NCBI RefSeq assembly: GCF_005081445.1
Contig: NZ_CP034873.1
Location: 558,001-622,000, forward strand
Length of the DNA stretch: 64,000 nucleotides
From: Buchnera aphidicola (Hyadaphis tataricae)
Lineage (GTDB): Bacteria > Pseudomonadota > Gammaproteobacteria > Enterobacterales > Enterobacteriaceae
Direction: 5' to 3'
The notes beneath the pieces are model-generated. The model did not search any database. It was not told where the DNA came from and worked only from the letters and a program-made list of their open reading frames with translations. Below are positions 20,973 to 30,851 of this stretch, in pieces (within the stretch, counting starts at the first letter, position 1; every line of letters begins with the position of its first letter). Made by a program: the position numbers and the translations under genes.

Positions 20973-21668
20973 ATGAAATATATACATGATAATCTTAAAA
21001 TCTTAAAAAAAAAAATACAGATGTTAATCGACGGTTCTTCTAATTCTTCAAAAACTGTGCAAATTGTAGTGGTAACTAAAAAACAAAAAACTCATTTAAT
21101 AAAAGAATTAATCGCATTAGGGATGACAGATTTTGGAGAAAATTATATACAAGAAGGTATATCCAAAATACATAAATTAAAAAAACATAAAAATATTGTT
21201 TGGCATTTTATTGGTAAGGTACAATCAAAAAAAACTAAATTAATCTCTGAGAATTTTCATTGGTGTCAAACAGTTGATCGAGAAAAAATAGCTTTCTTAT
21301 TAAATAAAAATAGACCCACCAATCTATCTCCAATGAACGTATTAATGCAAATAAATATTTCAAGAGAAACTAATAAAAATGGAGTCAGTATAGAAGAATA
21401 TCTCAAGTTAGCTAAAACTATTTCAATGATGCCGAATCTTATTTTCAGGGGAGTAATGAGCATGCCTCAAATAAAAAATAACATACTTGATAATCATGAT
21501 CAATATGTAAAAATAAATACTATATTTAATGTATTGAAACAAAAATATGAATCAGTAGATACATTATCATTAGGTACTAGTATTGATATATCGGAATCTT
21601 TACTAGCTGAAAGTAATATGCTTCGAATTGGACAAGACATTTTTAATAGAAAAAATATTTTCACATAA
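20973..21668 (+). CDS. yggS: PLP homeostasis protein (YggS/PLPBP family)
   Basis: A non-catalytic pyridoxal-phosphate binding protein with an alanine-racemase-like barrel, involved in vitamin B6 homeostasis. It has 231 residues (E. coli 234). The PLP lysine lies in VVVTKKQKT near residues 30-38, followed by FGENYIQE near 52-59 and WHFIGKVQSKK near 75-85; the phosphate-binding LSLGTSIDIS lies near 195-204. An eleven-A run (21005-21015) covers codons 11-15 and is in frame, the longest coding poly(A) tract I noticed, so slippage could make a fraction of mRNAs unproductive. Confidence 0.93.
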   Translation: MKYIHDNLKILKKKIQMLIDGSSNSSKTVQIVVVTKKQKTHLIKELIALGMTDFGENYIQEGISKIHKLKKHKNIVWHFIGKVQSKKTKLISENFHWCQTVDREKIAFLLNKNRPTNLSPMNVLMQINISRETNKNGVSIEEYLKLAKTISMMPNLIFRGVMSMPQIKNNILDNHDQYVKINTIFNVLKQKYESVDTLSLGTSIDISESLLAESNMLRIGQDIFNRKNIFT

Positions 21669-21692
21669 CAATTCATTTTAAAAAATATTATT

Positions 21693-22820
21693 ATGTTTCA
21701 ATTAGATACTATTAGTTTATACATTCATATCCCTTGGTGCTTAAAAAAATGTGGATACTGTGATTTTTATTCATATGTGAGCAAAGAAAAAATTCCTGAA
21801 GAACAATATATTGAACATTTATTAAAAGATTTTGAAAAAGATTTACATTTAATACATCATAAAAACATTAAAACTATTTTTATTGGAGGAGGTACTCCTA
21901 GTTTATTAAAAAGTTCTTCTATCAAGAAATTAATTAATGGCATAAAAAAAAGAGCTGTTATTTCTAAAAATACAGAAATTAGCATAGAAGCAAATCCAAC
22001 CACGATAGAAAGCAAACGTTTTTTAAATTATCAAATGGCAGGTATTAATCGTTTTTCTCTAGGCATTCAAACATTCAACGAAGCTGGTTTAAAAAAAATA
22101 GAACGTACATATAATAAAAAAGAAGCTATTCAATCGATTAAAATATTAAAACAAGTCAACAATAATATTAACATCGATTTAATGTATGGTCTACCGAATC
22201 AATCTTTAGAAGAGGCTCTATTAGATTTGCAATGCGCTATTCAATGGAATCCAAATCATATATCATGGTATCAATTCACTTTAGAGCCAAACACTATTTT
22301 TTACTCAAAAAAAATTATAACACCTCATGAAGATTTAATCTTTAAAATGTTTACTCAAGGAGATAAGCTATTAAAAAAATCTGGTTATAAAAAATATGAA
22401 ATATCATCATACGCAAAATTCAATAAACAATGCAAACATAATCTTAATTACTGGCATTATGGAGATTACATCGGTTTGGGTTGTGGAGCACATGGAAAAA
22501 TTACACAAAAAAACGGAAAAATTATTCGAACTCTAAAAAATAAAAACATCAATTGTTTCTTAAATGGAAATTATCTTCATTCTATTAATATGGTTTCTAA
22601 AAAAGATAAAATTTTTGAATATTTTATGAATGTTTTTAGATTATACGAACCTGTTTTTAAGCAACATTTCACAAAAAAAACTAACATAGAAATAACAAAA
22701 ATTGAAAAAGATATTCAAATTGCAATAAAAAAGGGATTTTTAATCGATTACTTAGATTATTGGAAAACAACAAAACAGGGTAAATTATTTTTAAATTCAC
22801 TATTAAAAATTTTTTTATAA
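21693..22820 (+). CDS. hemW: HemW-like radical SAM protein (heme chaperone family)
   Basis: A radical SAM protein related to coproporphyrinogen III dehydrogenase; HemW proteins are considered heme chaperones rather than HemN enzymes. It has 375 residues (E. coli YggW 378). The cluster motif C-x3-C-x2-C is in YIHIPWCLKKCGYCDFYS at about residues 9-26, with GGGTPSLL near 68-75 and GLGCGAHG near 260-267. It is downstream of yggS and convergent with trmB. Why it is kept in a symbiont with little heme metabolism is unclear. Confidence 0.93.
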   Translation: MFQLDTISLYIHIPWCLKKCGYCDFYSYVSKEKIPEEQYIEHLLKDFEKDLHLIHHKNIKTIFIGGGTPSLLKSSSIKKLINGIKKRAVISKNTEISIEANPTTIESKRFLNYQMAGINRFSLGIQTFNEAGLKKIERTYNKKEAIQSIKILKQVNNNINIDLMYGLPNQSLEEALLDLQCAIQWNPNHISWYQFTLEPNTIFYSKKIITPHEDLIFKMFTQGDKLLKKSGYKKYEISSYAKFNKQCKHNLNYWHYGDYIGLGCGAHGKITQKNGKIIRTLKNKNINCFLNGNYLHSINMVSKKDKIFEYFMNVFRLYEPVFKQHFTKKTNIEITKIEKDIQIAIKKGFLIDYLDYWKTTKQGKLFLNSLLKIFL

Positions 22821-22837
22821 GACTATGAAATATTATT

Positions 22838-23554
22838 TTAATTTGATCGAAATATCAAACGGAAAATAGCATTGCCATGAAGACATGCTTTTTTTTCAAA
22901 CTTGGTCGTTATATTAAAAAAAGGATACATTGTCAAATGATCTAATTGTGATATATTTTTATAATTTTTAATAGATTTAATATTTTCTAAAATGTAATGG
23001 GCATATTCTTTAGAATCAGTGATAATATGTAATATACCAGAAATTTTTAATTTTTTAGAAATCACTTGCAAAAAATCGCGATTTAACATTCTTCTTTTGT
23101 GATGACGTTTTTTGTTCCAAGGATCCGGAAAAAAAACTTGTACAGTTGATAAAGTATCGTTATCAATCATTGTATTCAAAACTTCATTTGCATCATGATA
23201 AATAATTTTTAAATTTTGAATGTTAGAGATGTGTGCAAAACGCAAACAAGAACCTATGCCTGATTTATAAACTTCTATGCCTAAAAAATTTATATCAGGA
23301 AAGCTTATGGCAGTTTTAACTAAAGACTTTCCAGAACCAAATCCAATTTCTAAAACAATAGGAGCAGGACGATCAAATATAGAAGAAAAATTTAATCGAT
23401 TTTCTTGAATATCAATTCCCATTGATGGCCAAAATTGTTTAATTGCATTCAATTGACTCCGAGTAATACGACCTTGGCGACGCACAAAACTACGAACTTT
23501 TCTCAAAAAAATACCTTTATTATTATATTCAGGAATTAAAATATTTTTTTTCAT
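22838..23554 (-). CDS. trmB: tRNA (guanine-N7-)-methyltransferase
   Basis: SAM-dependent m7G46 methylation of tRNAs with a G in the variable loop. It has 238 residues (E. coli 239). The SAM site VLEIGFGSGKSL lies near residues 68-79, with EVYKSGIGSCL near 98-108 and the substrate motif FFPDPWNKKRHHKRRML near 140-156. It is divergent from mutY across about 43 bases, as in E. coli. Confidence 0.96.
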   Translation of the reverse strand: MKKNILIPEYNNKGIFLRKVRSFVRRQGRITRSQLNAIKQFWPSMGIDIQENRLNFSSIFDRPAPIVLEIGFGSGKSLVKTAISFPDINFLGIEVYKSGIGSCLRFAHISNIQNLKIIYHDANEVLNTMIDNDTLSTVQVFFPDPWNKKRHHKRRMLNRDFLQVISKKLKISGILHIITDSKEYAHYILENIKSIKNYKNISQLDHLTMYPFFNITTKFEKKACLHGNAIFRLIFRSN

Positions 23555-23597
23555 ATCGTTTTTTAATTGTTTATATGTAAAACATGGTTTTATTATA

Positions 23598-24635
23598 ATG
23601 GCAAAATATACTATTTCACAATTAGTTTTAAATTGGTACCATGAATATGGCAGAAAACATTTACCATGGCAAAAAAATCAAACTTTATATACAGTTTGGA
23701 TATCAGAGGTAATGTTGCAACAAACTCAAGTAGAATCTGCAATTCCATTTTTTAAAAAATTTATATTACGTTTTCCAAACTTACAAGCATTACAAAAGGC
23801 TACATTAGACGATATCTTATATTTATGGAGTGGTCTTGGTTATTATCACAGAGCAAAAAATATTCACAAAGCTGTTCAAATCATTTATGAAAAACATCAT
23901 GGAAAGTTTCCTGATCAATTTTTAGATATCATTCAATTACCAGGAATTGGAAAATCTACAGCAGGAGCAATTTTATCTTTATCATTAAATTATTTTTATT
24001 CTATTTTAGATGGTAATGTAAAAAGAATTTTAGTTCGTTATTATGGTATAATATCACCTTTAAAAAATCGGATAACAGAAAAAAAATTATGGAATTTAAT
24101 TGAGTCCATTACACCAATACATAATACTAGACAGTTTAATCAAGCGATGATGGATATCGGAGCATTAATTTGTACTATTAAAATGACTAAATGTTATATT
24201 TGTCCATTAAAACAAACATGTATCGCATACAAAAAAAACATATTAAAACAATGTTCCTTACAAAGTATCAAAACTATTAAACCTAAAAAAATATCTTGGT
24301 TTATTATAATTAAATTTTATAATCATATTTGGATGATCAAAAACACAAAAAAAAATCTTTGGAAAAATTTATTTTGTTTCCCGCAATTTGATAATGAAAA
24401 TACAGCACTAGAATGGTTAAAAGAAAAAAAAATACATTCAAATAAGATAAAAAAACTGATATCATTTATCCATAAATTTAGTCATTATATTTTACATATT
24501 TATCCTATTTTAGTGGAAATTCCTGATTTTTTACCGTTTTACGATCAAAACAACAACAGTATTTGGTACAATTTAAAAAAACCACAACATGTGGGATTAC
24601 CACAACCTGTAAAAAAAATATTTACATTATTTTAA
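23598..24635 (+). CDS. mutY: Adenine DNA glycosylase MutY
   Basis: Removes A mispaired with 8-oxoguanine, preventing G:C to T:A changes. It has 345 residues (E. coli 350). Catalytic Glu37 (SEVMLQQTQ) and Asp138 (LDGNVKRIL) are in place, as is the HhH motif [12 protein letters not shown] at 114-125. The [4Fe-4S] loop has Cys192, Cys199, Cys202 and Cys208. The C-terminal NUDIX-like 8-oxoG recognition domain is present though diverged. First of a mutY-yggX pair as in E. coli. Its retention matters in a strongly AT-biased genome. Confidence 0.96.
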   Translation: MAKYTISQLVLNWYHEYGRKHLPWQKNQTLYTVWISEVMLQQTQVESAIPFFKKFILRFPNLQALQKATLDDILYLWSGLGYYHRAKNIHKAVQIIYEKHHGKFPDQFLDIIQLPGIGKSTAGAILSLSLNYFYSILDGNVKRILVRYYGIISPLKNRITEKKLWNLIESITPIHNTRQFNQAMMDIGALICTIKMTKCYICPLKQTCIAYKKNILKQCSLQSIKTIKPKKISWFIIIKFYNHIWMIKNTKKNLWKNLFCFPQFDNENTALEWLKEKKIHSNKIKKLISFIHKFSHYILHIYPILVEIPDFLPFYDQNNNSIWYNLKKPQHVGLPQPVKKIFTLF

Positions 24636-24666
24636 ACATTTTTTTAATATGGAGTACCACGCAATT

Positions 24667-24906
24667 ATGTCTCGCATAATTTTTTGTACATTTTTAAAAA
24701 AAAACCATGAAGGTCAAGATTATCAAGTTTATCCAGGTAAGTTAGGAAAAAAAATATATAACCAAATCTCTAAAAAAGCATGGCACAAATGGATTACAAA
24801 ACAAACTATATTAATTAATGAAAAAAAACTTAATATGTTTGATATTATGCATCAAAAAGAAATAGAAAAAGAAATGAAATTTTTTTTGTTTAATGAATCC
24901 AATTAA
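24667..24906 (+). CDS. yggX: Fe(2+)-trafficking protein YggX
   Basis: A small protein protecting Fe-S enzymes from oxidative damage, proposed to traffic iron. The start is taken as [10 protein letters not shown] at the ATG at 24667, which matches E. coli; an in-frame ATG at 24649 adds only six non-homologous residues. The product has 79 residues (E. coli 91) and ends after KFFLFNESN, so the C-terminal tail is trimmed. Cys7 is conserved. A nine-A run (24696-24704) is in frame. It lies 31 bases after mutY, whose Fe-S cluster it may protect. Confidence 0.93.
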   Translation: MSRIIFCTFLKKNHEGQDYQVYPGKLGKKIYNQISKKAWHKWITKQTILINEKKLNMFDIMHQKEIEKEMKFFLFNESN

Positions 24907-24990
24907 CAAAAAAACAATATTGAACTAATATTATTAACACTTCTAAATCTTGTATACTCAACATTATCAATCTCATAAAAAATTATAACA

Positions 24991-25773
24991 GTGCTAATAT
25001 TTGATTCTGGAATAGGCGGTTTGTCTATATTAAAATATATAAAAGATAAGATAAAAAACGTACATTATATATATATGTTAGATAATGAAGCTTTTCCTTA
25101 TGGAAATAAAACAGAACTTTTTATTATCGAAAGAAGTATAAAAATTATTAATATAGTAAAAAAAAACTATCCGATCAATGTAGTAGTCATAGCATGCAAT
25201 ACAGCAAGTACTACAGCTTTGTATTATTTGAGAAAACAGTTTAAATTGCCTATTATTGGAATCTTTCCAGAAATTCAAAAAGCTGAAAAAGTAACAAAAA
25301 ATAATATAATTGGATTGGTAGCAACTAGTACAACAATTTATTCATCTTATATTCAAAAACAATTAAATCAAAAATGCATTCACACAAATATAAAAACAAT
25401 TGCTACCAACCACTTAGCTTTAATAGCTGAAAAAAAAATCAGAGGTTTTAATATTCCACGAATCGATTTAGAATATATTTTTAAAGACTGGATGAATCTT
25501 TCAATTAAACCTGACACAATTATATTAGGATGTACACATTTTTTATCATTAAAAAAAGAAATTCAAAGAATATTTAATCAATCTATTTTTTTTATTGATT
25601 CAAAAGAACAAATTCTATCTGAAGGAAAAGACTGGTTATACCAATTACAACTAAATCAAAAAAATCAAAAAAATATTTTTTTATATTCAAAAAAAAATAA
25701 AACAGTACAACAACTATTTTGTTACCTAAAAGAATATAATTTTCAACAGATAAAAAATATTAATGTACGTTAA
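24991..25773 (+). CDS. murI: Glutamate racemase
   Basis: Makes D-glutamate for peptidoglycan. It has 260 residues (E. coli 285), shorter because the E. coli N-terminal extension is absent. The start is a GTG at 24991, with an in-frame TAA just upstream, so translation begins at (M)LIFDSGIGGLS. The catalytic cysteines are Cys69 (ACNTAST) and Cys181 (GCTHF), with DNEAFPYGNK at 31-40. The 3' end overlaps the convergent sbcB end by 14 bases. With dapF and amiB here it shows wall metabolism is kept. Confidence 0.94.
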   Translation: MLIFDSGIGGLSILKYIKDKIKNVHYIYMLDNEAFPYGNKTELFIIERSIKIINIVKKNYPINVVVIACNTASTTALYYLRKQFKLPIIGIFPEIQKAEKVTKNNIIGLVATSTTIYSSYIQKQLNQKCIHTNIKTIATNHLALIAEKKIRGFNIPRIDLEYIFKDWMNLSIKPDTIILGCTHFLSLKKEIQRIFNQSIFFIDSKEQILSEGKDWLYQLQLNQKNQKNIFLYSKKNKTVQQLFCYLKEYNFQQIKNINVR

Positions 25774-27205
25774 AATGAAGGTAAAACAATGTTTTATATT
25801 TCTTCAGAGCATATGTTAATACACTCTTGAGTAGTTCTGATTTTTTTTTATCAACATTCTGTTGTATCAACATATCTTGAATTGTCGATATATATTGATT
25901 GAATATAATTGGTTCAAAACAGTTCAAACAATGTTTGTACCAAATTTTTTTTTCATCTTGATTTAAACTATAAAAAAAATTACGAGCACGATAACGAAAC
26001 AATAACTGTTTTAATCTCATATCATGAAAATTACAATCAATATTTTTCAATAATGATGGTTTTGTATTTCTAATACTTGTGATAATTTTTTTATCATGAC
26101 AGTCAAAAAAAGCGTTATAAAGTTGTACGTCTACATTAGAAGATTTTTTTATATTGGTTTGTTGAGAAAAAATATTTTGTATAATTTTATACACGTGAAG
26201 ATTTTTTTTTAATAACATTATGTTTTTCTGATACAGAACCATATCAAATTTTAATCTTTTTAAGTCTTTTGATGTTAAAACTTGCATTGGCGCTAAAATG
26301 GGGCAGCGATTAAAATATAACAATATTACTCCTGATATAAGTAATATTTTAGCATACTCTTCGTCTACAGAAGACGTGTTACATAAAACAATTAATTTTT
26401 CTATATCTTTAGACAAATCAATCGCAATCAGTATATTTTTGTTATGTTTATGCCATATTATAGGAAGTATACAAGTCGCGTTATAACGAGCAGCACCAAA
26501 AAAACTAGAAATATAAATCATAGGTATATATGATTCACAATTAACTAATTTATATAAATGGTTTTTTTTCCTATTGTAAAAAAAAAAATCAAATAATTTA
26601 GGATGATTTTTTTTAATTAATCGCGCCATTGCAATAGTTGCATAAACATCTGACATAGCATCATGTGTTTTAGTATGATGAATATTATTAATTTCAGTTA
26701 AATCTTCAAGTTTAAAGCTAACTAATCCTAAATTATTTTTCGGCCATTTGATACCTGTAGGTCTTAATGCATAACAAGCTCTTAATAAAGGCAAGATGTC
26801 CCAACGAGAATTGCCGTTCTTCCAACTCCATTCATAAGGGTCAAAAAAATTTCTATAAAACATATTTCTTGTGATTTCGTCATCAAAATAAATATTATTA
26901 TATCCAATAATGCAAGTGTACGGTTCTTTAAAAATATTAAATATTTTTTTAGAAAAATTATGTTCATCAATGCCGTGTTTTTCTGTATATTGAGGAGTAA
27001 TCTTTGTTATTAAAACAGCATGAGGATCAGGTAAATAATCATCCACAATGCGACAATAAAAACATTCTGGAATTCCAATAATGTTTAAATCCATATCTGT
27101 TCTAACACAAGCAAATTGAGCAGGTCTATCTAAAAATGTATGCACTCCAAAAGTTTCATAATCATAAAATAAAAAAGTCGGTTTTTTAGGTAATAAAGAT
27201 ATCAT
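25760..27205 (-). CDS. sbcB: Exodeoxyribonuclease I
   Basis: Processive 3'-5' ssDNA exonuclease used in recombination and mismatch repair, docked to the SSB tail. It has 481 residues (E. coli 475). DEDD motifs: FYDYETFG near residues 13-20, GYNNIYFDDEITRN near 102-115, and HDAMSDVYATIAMA near 181-194. The SH3-like and C-terminal helical domains follow. The start ATG is at 27205. A T11 run (sense strand) codes DFFFY near residue 208. The divergent neighbour is yeeX, as in the E. coli sbcB region. Confidence 0.96.
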   Translation of the reverse strand: MISLLPKKPTFLFYDYETFGVHTFLDRPAQFACVRTDMDLNIIGIPECFYCRIVDDYLPDPHAVLITKITPQYTEKHGIDEHNFSKKIFNIFKEPYTCIIGYNNIYFDDEITRNMFYRNFFDPYEWSWKNGNSRWDILPLLRACYALRPTGIKWPKNNLGLVSFKLEDLTEINNIHHTKTHDAMSDVYATIAMARLIKKNHPKLFDFFFYNRKKNHLYKLVNCESYIPMIYISSFFGAARYNATCILPIIWHKHNKNILIAIDLSKDIEKLIVLCNTSSVDEEYAKILLISGVILLYFNRCPILAPMQVLTSKDLKRLKFDMVLYQKNIMLLKKNLHVYKIIQNIFSQQTNIKKSSNVDVQLYNAFFDCHDKKIITSIRNTKPSLLKNIDCNFHDMRLKQLLFRYRARNFFYSLNQDEKKIWYKHCLNCFEPIIFNQYISTIQDMLIQQNVDKKKSELLKSVLTYALKKYKTLFYLHFNVH

Positions 27206-27296
27206 ATTCTAAACCATAATAATTAAATTCAATATCACATTAAAAAATTAGATGTTGTTAATAACGAAATTAAAAAATATAAGAGAGTTATAAAAA

Positions 27297-27605
27297 ATGC
27301 CAGACACAAAAAAATCATTTAAAAATGTACTAGACTGCGTTCATAAATTTAGAAGAAAAAATAAAATTAAAAGAGAAATATCTGAAATTGAGAAAAAAAT
27401 TAGGGATAATCAAACAAGAATATTGCTACTAGATAATCTTCATCAATACATTACATCAGATATGAATTATACCGAAATTAAGAAAATAATTTTTATGATG
27501 AAAAACGATTACGAAGATAGGATTGATGATTATATCGTAAAAAATGCAGAACTTTCAAAAGAAAAACGAGCATTATCCAAAGAACTAAAATTTATTGTTG
27601 ATTAA
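27297..27605 (+). CDS. yeeX: UPF0265 protein YeeX (DUF496)
   Basis: A 102-residue soluble, highly charged, probably coiled-coil protein closely matching E. coli YeeX (109 residues): [19 protein letters not shown] near residues 34-52 and [21 protein letters not shown] near 70-90. Function is unknown. It lies next to sbcB as in E. coli, where sbmC and dacD intervene. Such strong conservation in a reduced genome suggests it is functional. Confidence 0.92.
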   Translation: MPDTKKSFKNVLDCVHKFRRKNKIKREISEIEKKIRDNQTRILLLDNLHQYITSDMNYTEIKKIIFMMKNDYEDRIDDYIVKNAELSKEKRALSKELKFIVD

Positions 27606-27645
27606 TGCTAATATAAATTTACTGTTCTTTTTGTATTTATATTTT

Positions 27646-27718
27646 CTCCCCTGACTGGATTCGAACCAGTGACATACGGATTAACAGTCCGCCGTTCTAC
27701 CAACTGAACTACAGAGGA
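27646..27718 (-). tRNA. tRNA-Asn (anticodon GTT)
   Basis: A 73-base cloverleaf closely matching E. coli tRNA-Asn(GUU): acceptor TCCTCTG, anticodon arm CGGACTGTTAATCCG and T arm CTGGTTCGAATCCAG. The discriminator is G. No CCA is encoded. Confidence 0.96.
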
Positions 27719-27855
27719 ATTTCATTATATATATCAAAAAATTGCATCTCTGTCAAACATAAGTATAATTTTTTTTATATAAAATGCTAAAATTTTGAAA
27801 AGACATCTAGATTATTAGAAAAAATTGATTTATAGTATAGATGTAAAATCAAAAC

Positions 27856-27928
27856 GGCCCTTTAGCTCAGTGGTAAGAGCAGGCGACTCATAATCGCTTG
27901 GTCGCTGGTTCAAATCCAGCAGGGGCCA
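27856..27928 (+). tRNA. tRNA-Ile2 (anticodon CAT, lysidine-modified)
   Basis: The gene has a CAT anticodon and so could be called methionine, but its body matches E. coli ileX/ileY: anticodon stem GGCGACTCATAATCGCT, T arm GCTGGTTCAAATCCAGC and acceptor GGCCC..GGGGCC. It therefore reads AUA after TilS converts C34 to lysidine. AUA is frequent in this genome. No CCA is encoded; the discriminator is A. Confidence 0.93.
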
Positions 27929-28085
27929 TAAATAAAAAACTACTCTTATATTGTCTTTATCACATTATCTAATACAAATAATTATTTTCTTAATATCAAT
28001 TTAATTTCAACTATTCATAAAAGTAAAATATTTATACATTTTTGAAAATTTAATAACTTTGATAAAAAATTAGGATGTACTTTTT

Positions 28086-28730
28086 ATGGATTGGAAAAAT
28101 GAATTTATTGATTTTTGTATTAAAAAAAAAGCTTTAAAATTTGGATTTTTTAAACTAAAATCAGGACGAATAAGTCCATATTTTTTTAATTCAGGTGTAT
28201 TGTCTAGCGGAATAGAAATCACTAAAATTGGTTTACTGTATGCACAGTCTATAATAAATTCAAAAATCGAATTTGATGTATTATTTGGTCCAGCATACAA
28301 GGGTATTCCAATTGTTGTATCTACTGCTATGGCGCTAAAAAAAGATTATTATTTAAACATTCCTTATGCTTTTAATAGAAAAGAATATAAAAAACATGGA
28401 GAAAAAGGAGATATCATAGGAAATAATATTAAAAACAAAAAAATTATTATTTTAGATGATGTAATCACATCAGGAAAAGCAATACATTATTCTATTAAAA
28501 CTATAGAGAAAAATGAAGCGCAGATCTCTTCTATTTTTGTGCTCTTAGATAGACAAGAGCAAGGAAAAAGAGAATTATCAACTATTAATTGTTTAAATGA
28601 TAAAAAAAAATATAATATTACTTCAATTATTACAATTCAAGATCTTATTAATTATCTTTTAAAAGATAATATCTTAAAAAGATACGTTCCAGCACTAATT
28701 CAATATCGAAAACAATATGGAATCTATTAA
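28086..28730 (+). CDS. pyrE: Orotate phosphoribosyltransferase
   Basis: Converts orotate and PRPP to OMP in pyrimidine synthesis. It has 214 residues (E. coli 213). The N-terminal FGFFKLKSGRISPYFFN lies near 19-35 and GPAYKGIPIV near 70-79; the PRPP motif IIILDDVITSGKAIH lies near 119-133. An in-frame A9 run covers about codons 14-17. It is convergent with dut with only six bases between stops. In E. coli slmA lies between dut and pyrE; it is deleted here. Confidence 0.97.
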   Translation: MDWKNEFIDFCIKKKALKFGFFKLKSGRISPYFFNSGVLSSGIEITKIGLLYAQSIINSKIEFDVLFGPAYKGIPIVVSTAMALKKDYYLNIPYAFNRKEYKKHGEKGDIIGNNIKNKKIIILDDVITSGKAIHYSIKTIEKNEAQISSIFVLLDRQEQGKRELSTINCLNDKKKYNITSIITIQDLINYLLKDNILKRYVPALIQYRKQYGIY

Positions 28731-28736
28731 AAATAT

Positions 28737-29192
28737 TTAAACGATTCCAGTATGTCCAAAACCTTTTTTAGAACGAGAAGTGGTTTGAAACTGTTTTACT
28801 AAAGAAAAATTTGGTTTGATAACAGGGATAAATATTATTTGAGCTATTCTATCATTTGGATAAATATTAAATTCTTTTTCACTACGATTCCAAAGAGAAA
28901 TCATTAGTTGACCTTGATAATCAGAATCAATTAGGCCAACTAAGTTTCCTAATACAATCCCATTTTTATGACCTAATCCAGATCTAGGCAATACAAGCGC
29001 TGCAACATTAGGATTCTTGATATATACTGCTATTCCACTAGGAATTAAAATCGTTTGTTGAGATGCTATCGTTACTGTTTTACTTAAACAAGCTCGAAGA
29101 TCTAAACCAGATGATCCTGGAGTAGCATACGTCGGTATTAAAAAATCTTTTTTTCCACTATAATTAATAATTTCTATTTTAATGTTATTCAT
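28737..29192 (-). CDS. dut: dUTP diphosphatase
   Basis: Trimeric dUTPase hydrolysing dUTP to dUMP, keeping uracil out of DNA. It has 151 residues, the E. coli length. All five family motifs are present: PGSSGLDLRA near 25-34, PRSGLGHKNGI near 73-83, GNLVGLIDSDYQGQL near 86-100, NDRIAQIIFIP near 119-129 and the C-terminal RSKKGFGHTG. The start ATG is at 29192. It is convergent with pyrE. Confidence 0.97.
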   Translation of the reverse strand: MNNIKIEIINYSGKKDFLIPTYATPGSSGLDLRACLSKTVTIASQQTILIPSGIAVYIKNPNVAALVLPRSGLGHKNGIVLGNLVGLIDSDYQGQLMISLWNRSEKEFNIYPNDRIAQIIFIPVIKPNFSLVKQFQTTSRSKKGFGHTGIV

Positions 29193-29220
29193 GAGAAAGA
29201 TAATTCTTGTTTAATAATAA

Positions 29221-29979
29221 TCATGATGAAACAACAATAAATCCAGGGTTAAGAAAATTAGATCGGGAAGATAAGGAATAATTTAAACTCTCTCCTTTCC
29301 ATGTTGTCATTTTCCCTCCAGATGCAGTAACAATTGCTTGACCAGCAGCAGTATCCCAAATATAAGTATTTCCAAAACGGGGATAAATTTGAGCAGAACC
29401 TTCTGCAATTAAGCAAAATTTTAATGAAGAACCAATTTTTTTTATATGATATTGTTTTATATTTTTTAAATAATTTGGTAATTCCTGGTCAGGATGTGAT
29501 CGACTAGTAACTAATACAGGAATATGATGATTTGAAGAAAACGTATGAATTTTTTCTTTAAAAGATCGTGATTTTACTTCTTTCCATGCTGATTTTTCAA
29601 AAGCAGAATATAAAATATCAAAACAAGGTGCATATATAACACCTAATATAGGACAACCGTTTTTGATTAAACTAATATTAACAGTAAATTCACCATTTTT
29701 ATTCAAAAATTCTTTTGTTCCATCTAATGGATCAATTAACCAATAATCTTTCCAAGCATAACAATTATTTAGAGTATATGATTCTTCTTCAGAAATAATG
29801 GGCATTGTCGGATTAATTTTTAACAAACCTTCTTTTATTATATCATTAATCTTATAATCTACATGAGTGACTGGTGTATTATCTGACTTATAATATATAT
29901 TCATGCTCTCTTGAGAATTATAAAGGTTCATAATGATACTTCCTGCATAACGAGCTAAACTTTTAACTTTTTCTAACAT
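29221..29979 (-). CDS. cysQ: 3'(2'),5'-bisphosphate nucleotidase CysQ
   Basis: Hydrolyses PAP, the by-product of PAPS reduction, supporting sulfate assimilation. It has 252 residues (E. coli 246). The inositol-phosphatase family motifs are EEESY near 64-68, DPLDGTKEF near 85-93 and WDTAAG near 209-214. The start is the ATG at 29979 (MLEKVKSLARYAG), aligned with E. coli; an upstream 12-codon extension is not conserved. It is downstream of rplI with about 46 bases between. Consistent with symbiont cysteine synthesis. Confidence 0.95.
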   Translation of the reverse strand: MLEKVKSLARYAGSIIMNLYNSQESMNIYYKSDNTPVTHVDYKINDIIKEGLLKINPTMPIISEEESYTLNNCYAWKDYWLIDPLDGTKEFLNKNGEFTVNISLIKNGCPILGVIYAPCFDILYSAFEKSAWKEVKSRSFKEKIHTFSSNHHIPVLVTSRSHPDQELPNYLKNIKQYHIKKIGSSLKFCLIAEGSAQIYPRFGNTYIWDTAAGQAIVTASGGKMTTWKGESLNYSLSSRSNFLNPGFIVVSS

Positions 29980-30025
29980 AATATTATGTATTTTAGAATG
30001 ATAACGACAAAACATGACAATTGTT

Positions 30026-30478
30026 TTAATATTTTGGTAAAATATTTACTATAAATTCAAGCGATATTTTTTTATGTAATTGCAAAATAACCTTATGTTC
30101 TCCAATCTTTTTCAGTAAACCATGAGGCAAACGAATTTCTTTTTTATTAATTTTTACTCCTAATAATCCGAGCTCTTTAATAATATTTCTAATACCAACA
30201 GAACCAAATATTTTTTCTTCTTTTCCAACTTTAGAAAAAATTGTAAGAGATTTAATTGCTTTTATTTTTTCAGCACGCGACTGTGCTGCAAGAAATTTAC
30301 TGATATTTTCTTGCTCTAATGCAATCCGTTGAGCTTCAAAAGATTCAATATTTTTTTTATTAGCCAAGATAGCTTTACCTTTTGGAAGCAAAAAATTTCT
30401 TGCGTAACCAGATTTTACTTTTACAACTATCCCAGCATTGCCTAATTTATGTATTTTAGATAAAAGAATTACTTCCAT
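30026..30478 (-). CDS. rplI: 50S ribosomal protein L9
   Basis: L9 bridges 23S rRNA domain V and extends from the L1 stalk base. It has 150 residues (E. coli 149). The N-terminal domain MEVILLSKIHKLGNAGIVVKVK, with GYARNFLLPKGKA near 25-37, joins a long helix (about 40-75) to the C-terminal domain. Third of rpsF-rpsR-rplI on the minus strand, in the E. coli order minus priB. Confidence 0.97.
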   Translation of the reverse strand: MEVILLSKIHKLGNAGIVVKVKSGYARNFLLPKGKAILANKKNIESFEAQRIALEQENISKFLAAQSRAEKIKAIKSLTIFSKVGKEEKIFGSVGIRNIIKELGLLGVKINKKEIRLPHGLLKKIGEHKVILQLHKKISLEFIVNILPKY

Positions 30479-30524
30479 TTATTTGCACTCACGTATATCA
30501 TAAAATAAATACAGTTTTGATGTT

Positions 30525-30767
<243 letters not shown>

Positions 30768-30851
30768 TTACTTTTAAAAAAAATAATTAATAAAAATTGT
30801 GTGGTAATATACAAATTGGTCATAAAAAATATTTTTTATTAACAATATTCT

